From NCBI GenBank assembly GCA_963971285.1, contig OZ020258.1, positions 14,218,614 through 14,282,613 on the forward strand: a stretch of 64,000 nucleotides of DNA, given 5' to 3'. A program made the position numbers and the translations under genes. Numbering within the stretch: the stretch's first letter is position 1; every line of letters starts with the position of its first letter. Source of the DNA: Astropecten irregularis (taxonomy: Eukaryota; Echinodermata; Asteroidea; Paxillosida; Astropectinidae). The notes beneath the pieces are model-generated. The model had not been told where the DNA came from, ran no database searches, and was given only the letters and a program-made list of their open reading frames with translations. Of the stretch, positions 63,239-64,000 are shown piece after piece.

Positions 63239-64000
63239 TCACAAATCAAGTCTCTTGGGTCTTGTGATTCTCCTGCCTGACAGAGTTATAGTCGTTGCTC
63301 CTTGGGTGAGAGTTGGCGGTGGCTTGTCCGGAGGTTTGGGCTTTGTAGTGTAGGTGGGGGCTGTTGAGGAGGGTTTCAGCGGAGCTGGTCTCAGATGGAT
63401 TCTGTTTCGTCTGAGGCGGCTACCAGTGTCAGTTTCCACATTGTAGGATCGGGGGGTTGAGGATTTGCTCACGATCTTGCCTGGACTCCAAGATTTGCTG
63501 GTTGGATTCAGGATGTAGACAGGCTGGTCCTTCAGAAGGTCGCTGAGTGGAGTTGAATGCTTGTTGTAGTAGTACGCTTGTGATGTCTGGTCTGCATTAA
63601 GATGTTCTCGCACTTCATCACGGTTGGGTGGGGGACGGACTACTGAAGGTAGGGTTGTCTTGTATTTGCGTCCGTTTAATAGTTCAGTGGGGGACGGGAT
63701 ATCGGACTTCGGTGGAGTGGTGCGGAGACACAGGAGTGCTAGGTTGGGGTCGTCTCGTGAGTCTTGACATTTGGTGAGGATCCTCTTCACCGTTTGAATG
63801 TGTCGTTCGATGAATCCATGACCTCTCGGGTAGTGAGGTGAAGATGTCTGAATTTGAAATCCGTATTTCTGTGCCAGGGCTCGGAACTGCGACGAGGTGA
63901 ATTAGGTACCGTTGTCGCATATGATGACTTCTGGGATGCCCTGTTCTGCCAACAGCACTCTAGTGACTCTGCTAACAGTGCTGGCTGTAAGGTTGTCGAG
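63239..64000 (-). pseudogene. Gypsy-type integrase, C-terminal part, cut by window edge
   Basis: Running from the window edge downward: SRVTRVLLAEQGIPEVI, CDNGT then a TAA at about 63903 where Gln is usual, FTSSQFRALAQKYGF, SSPHYPRGHGFIERHIQT (core Asp and Glu present), then the open frame from 63790 with TPPKSDIPSPTELLNGRKY and DLLKDQPVYILNP, and a basic Pro-rich end RRITRPKRLDL. This is the integrase and tail of an LTR-retrotransposon polyprotein. One stop in the part seen. Confidence 0.8.

Overview
The window looks like nuclear DNA of a marine invertebrate deuterostome, with an echinoderm as my best guess. Genes have GT-AG introns, the secreted proteins are EGF-, PAN/apple- and fibrinogen-domain types, and the DNA is AT-rich and full of LINEs, tRNA-derived SINEs, small inverted-repeat elements and P-element-like THAP transposons. 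No prokaryotic gene organisation is seen. The species call is inference.

Layout. 1-1110 is a 45-bp minisatellite. 1.2-11 kb holds dispersed repeats, a short MADF-like remnant and a minus-strand two-exon secreted-protein gene (7612 to 5627). 11.2-16.1 kb is a dead CR1/L2-type LINE with a later TTAA-type insertion. 16.2-23.5 kb holds small elements, a second copy of the secreted-protein exon (17811-17993), a PAN-domain pseudogene (18918-19300) and an apparent P-element excision scar (19612-19647). 24.0-25.4 kb is a fold-back structure carrying two arrays of an 18-bp perfect palindrome. 26.0-33.8 kb is a plus-strand multi-exon gene for a secreted EGF-containing protein that I do not recognise. 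35.4-38.5 kb is a decayed, compact, virus-like gene cassette. 39.0-41.7 kb is a P-like element with an exact 8-bp target duplication. 42.2-43.1 kb is a stack of nested small elements.

From 43.3 to 62.4 kb runs a second LINE, split inside its reverse transcriptase gene (just before the YADD motif) by 15.1 kb of DNA at 45787-60878. That insert has P-like termini at both ends and the same 8 bp, GATTCGGC, on each side. Inside are a 113-bp copy of the P left end, two intact single-exon genes for secreted PAN plus fibrinogen-domain proteins (47562-48569 and 54992-56002, minus strand) in a tandem duplication of about 7 kb, three truncated C-terminal fibrinogen fragments, and an internally deleted P-like element (58846-60878). 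The simplest reading is that a P-like transposon moved, or grew around, a cluster of lectin-type genes. The right edge holds the end of a Gypsy-type LTR retrotransposon (62761-64000, minus).

The two fibrinogen genes are nearly the same over signal peptide, PAN domain and first part of the fibrinogen domain, but differ strongly in the last 90 residues, where ligand binding lies in this family. The truncated C-terminal fragments beside them could be donors for gene conversion.
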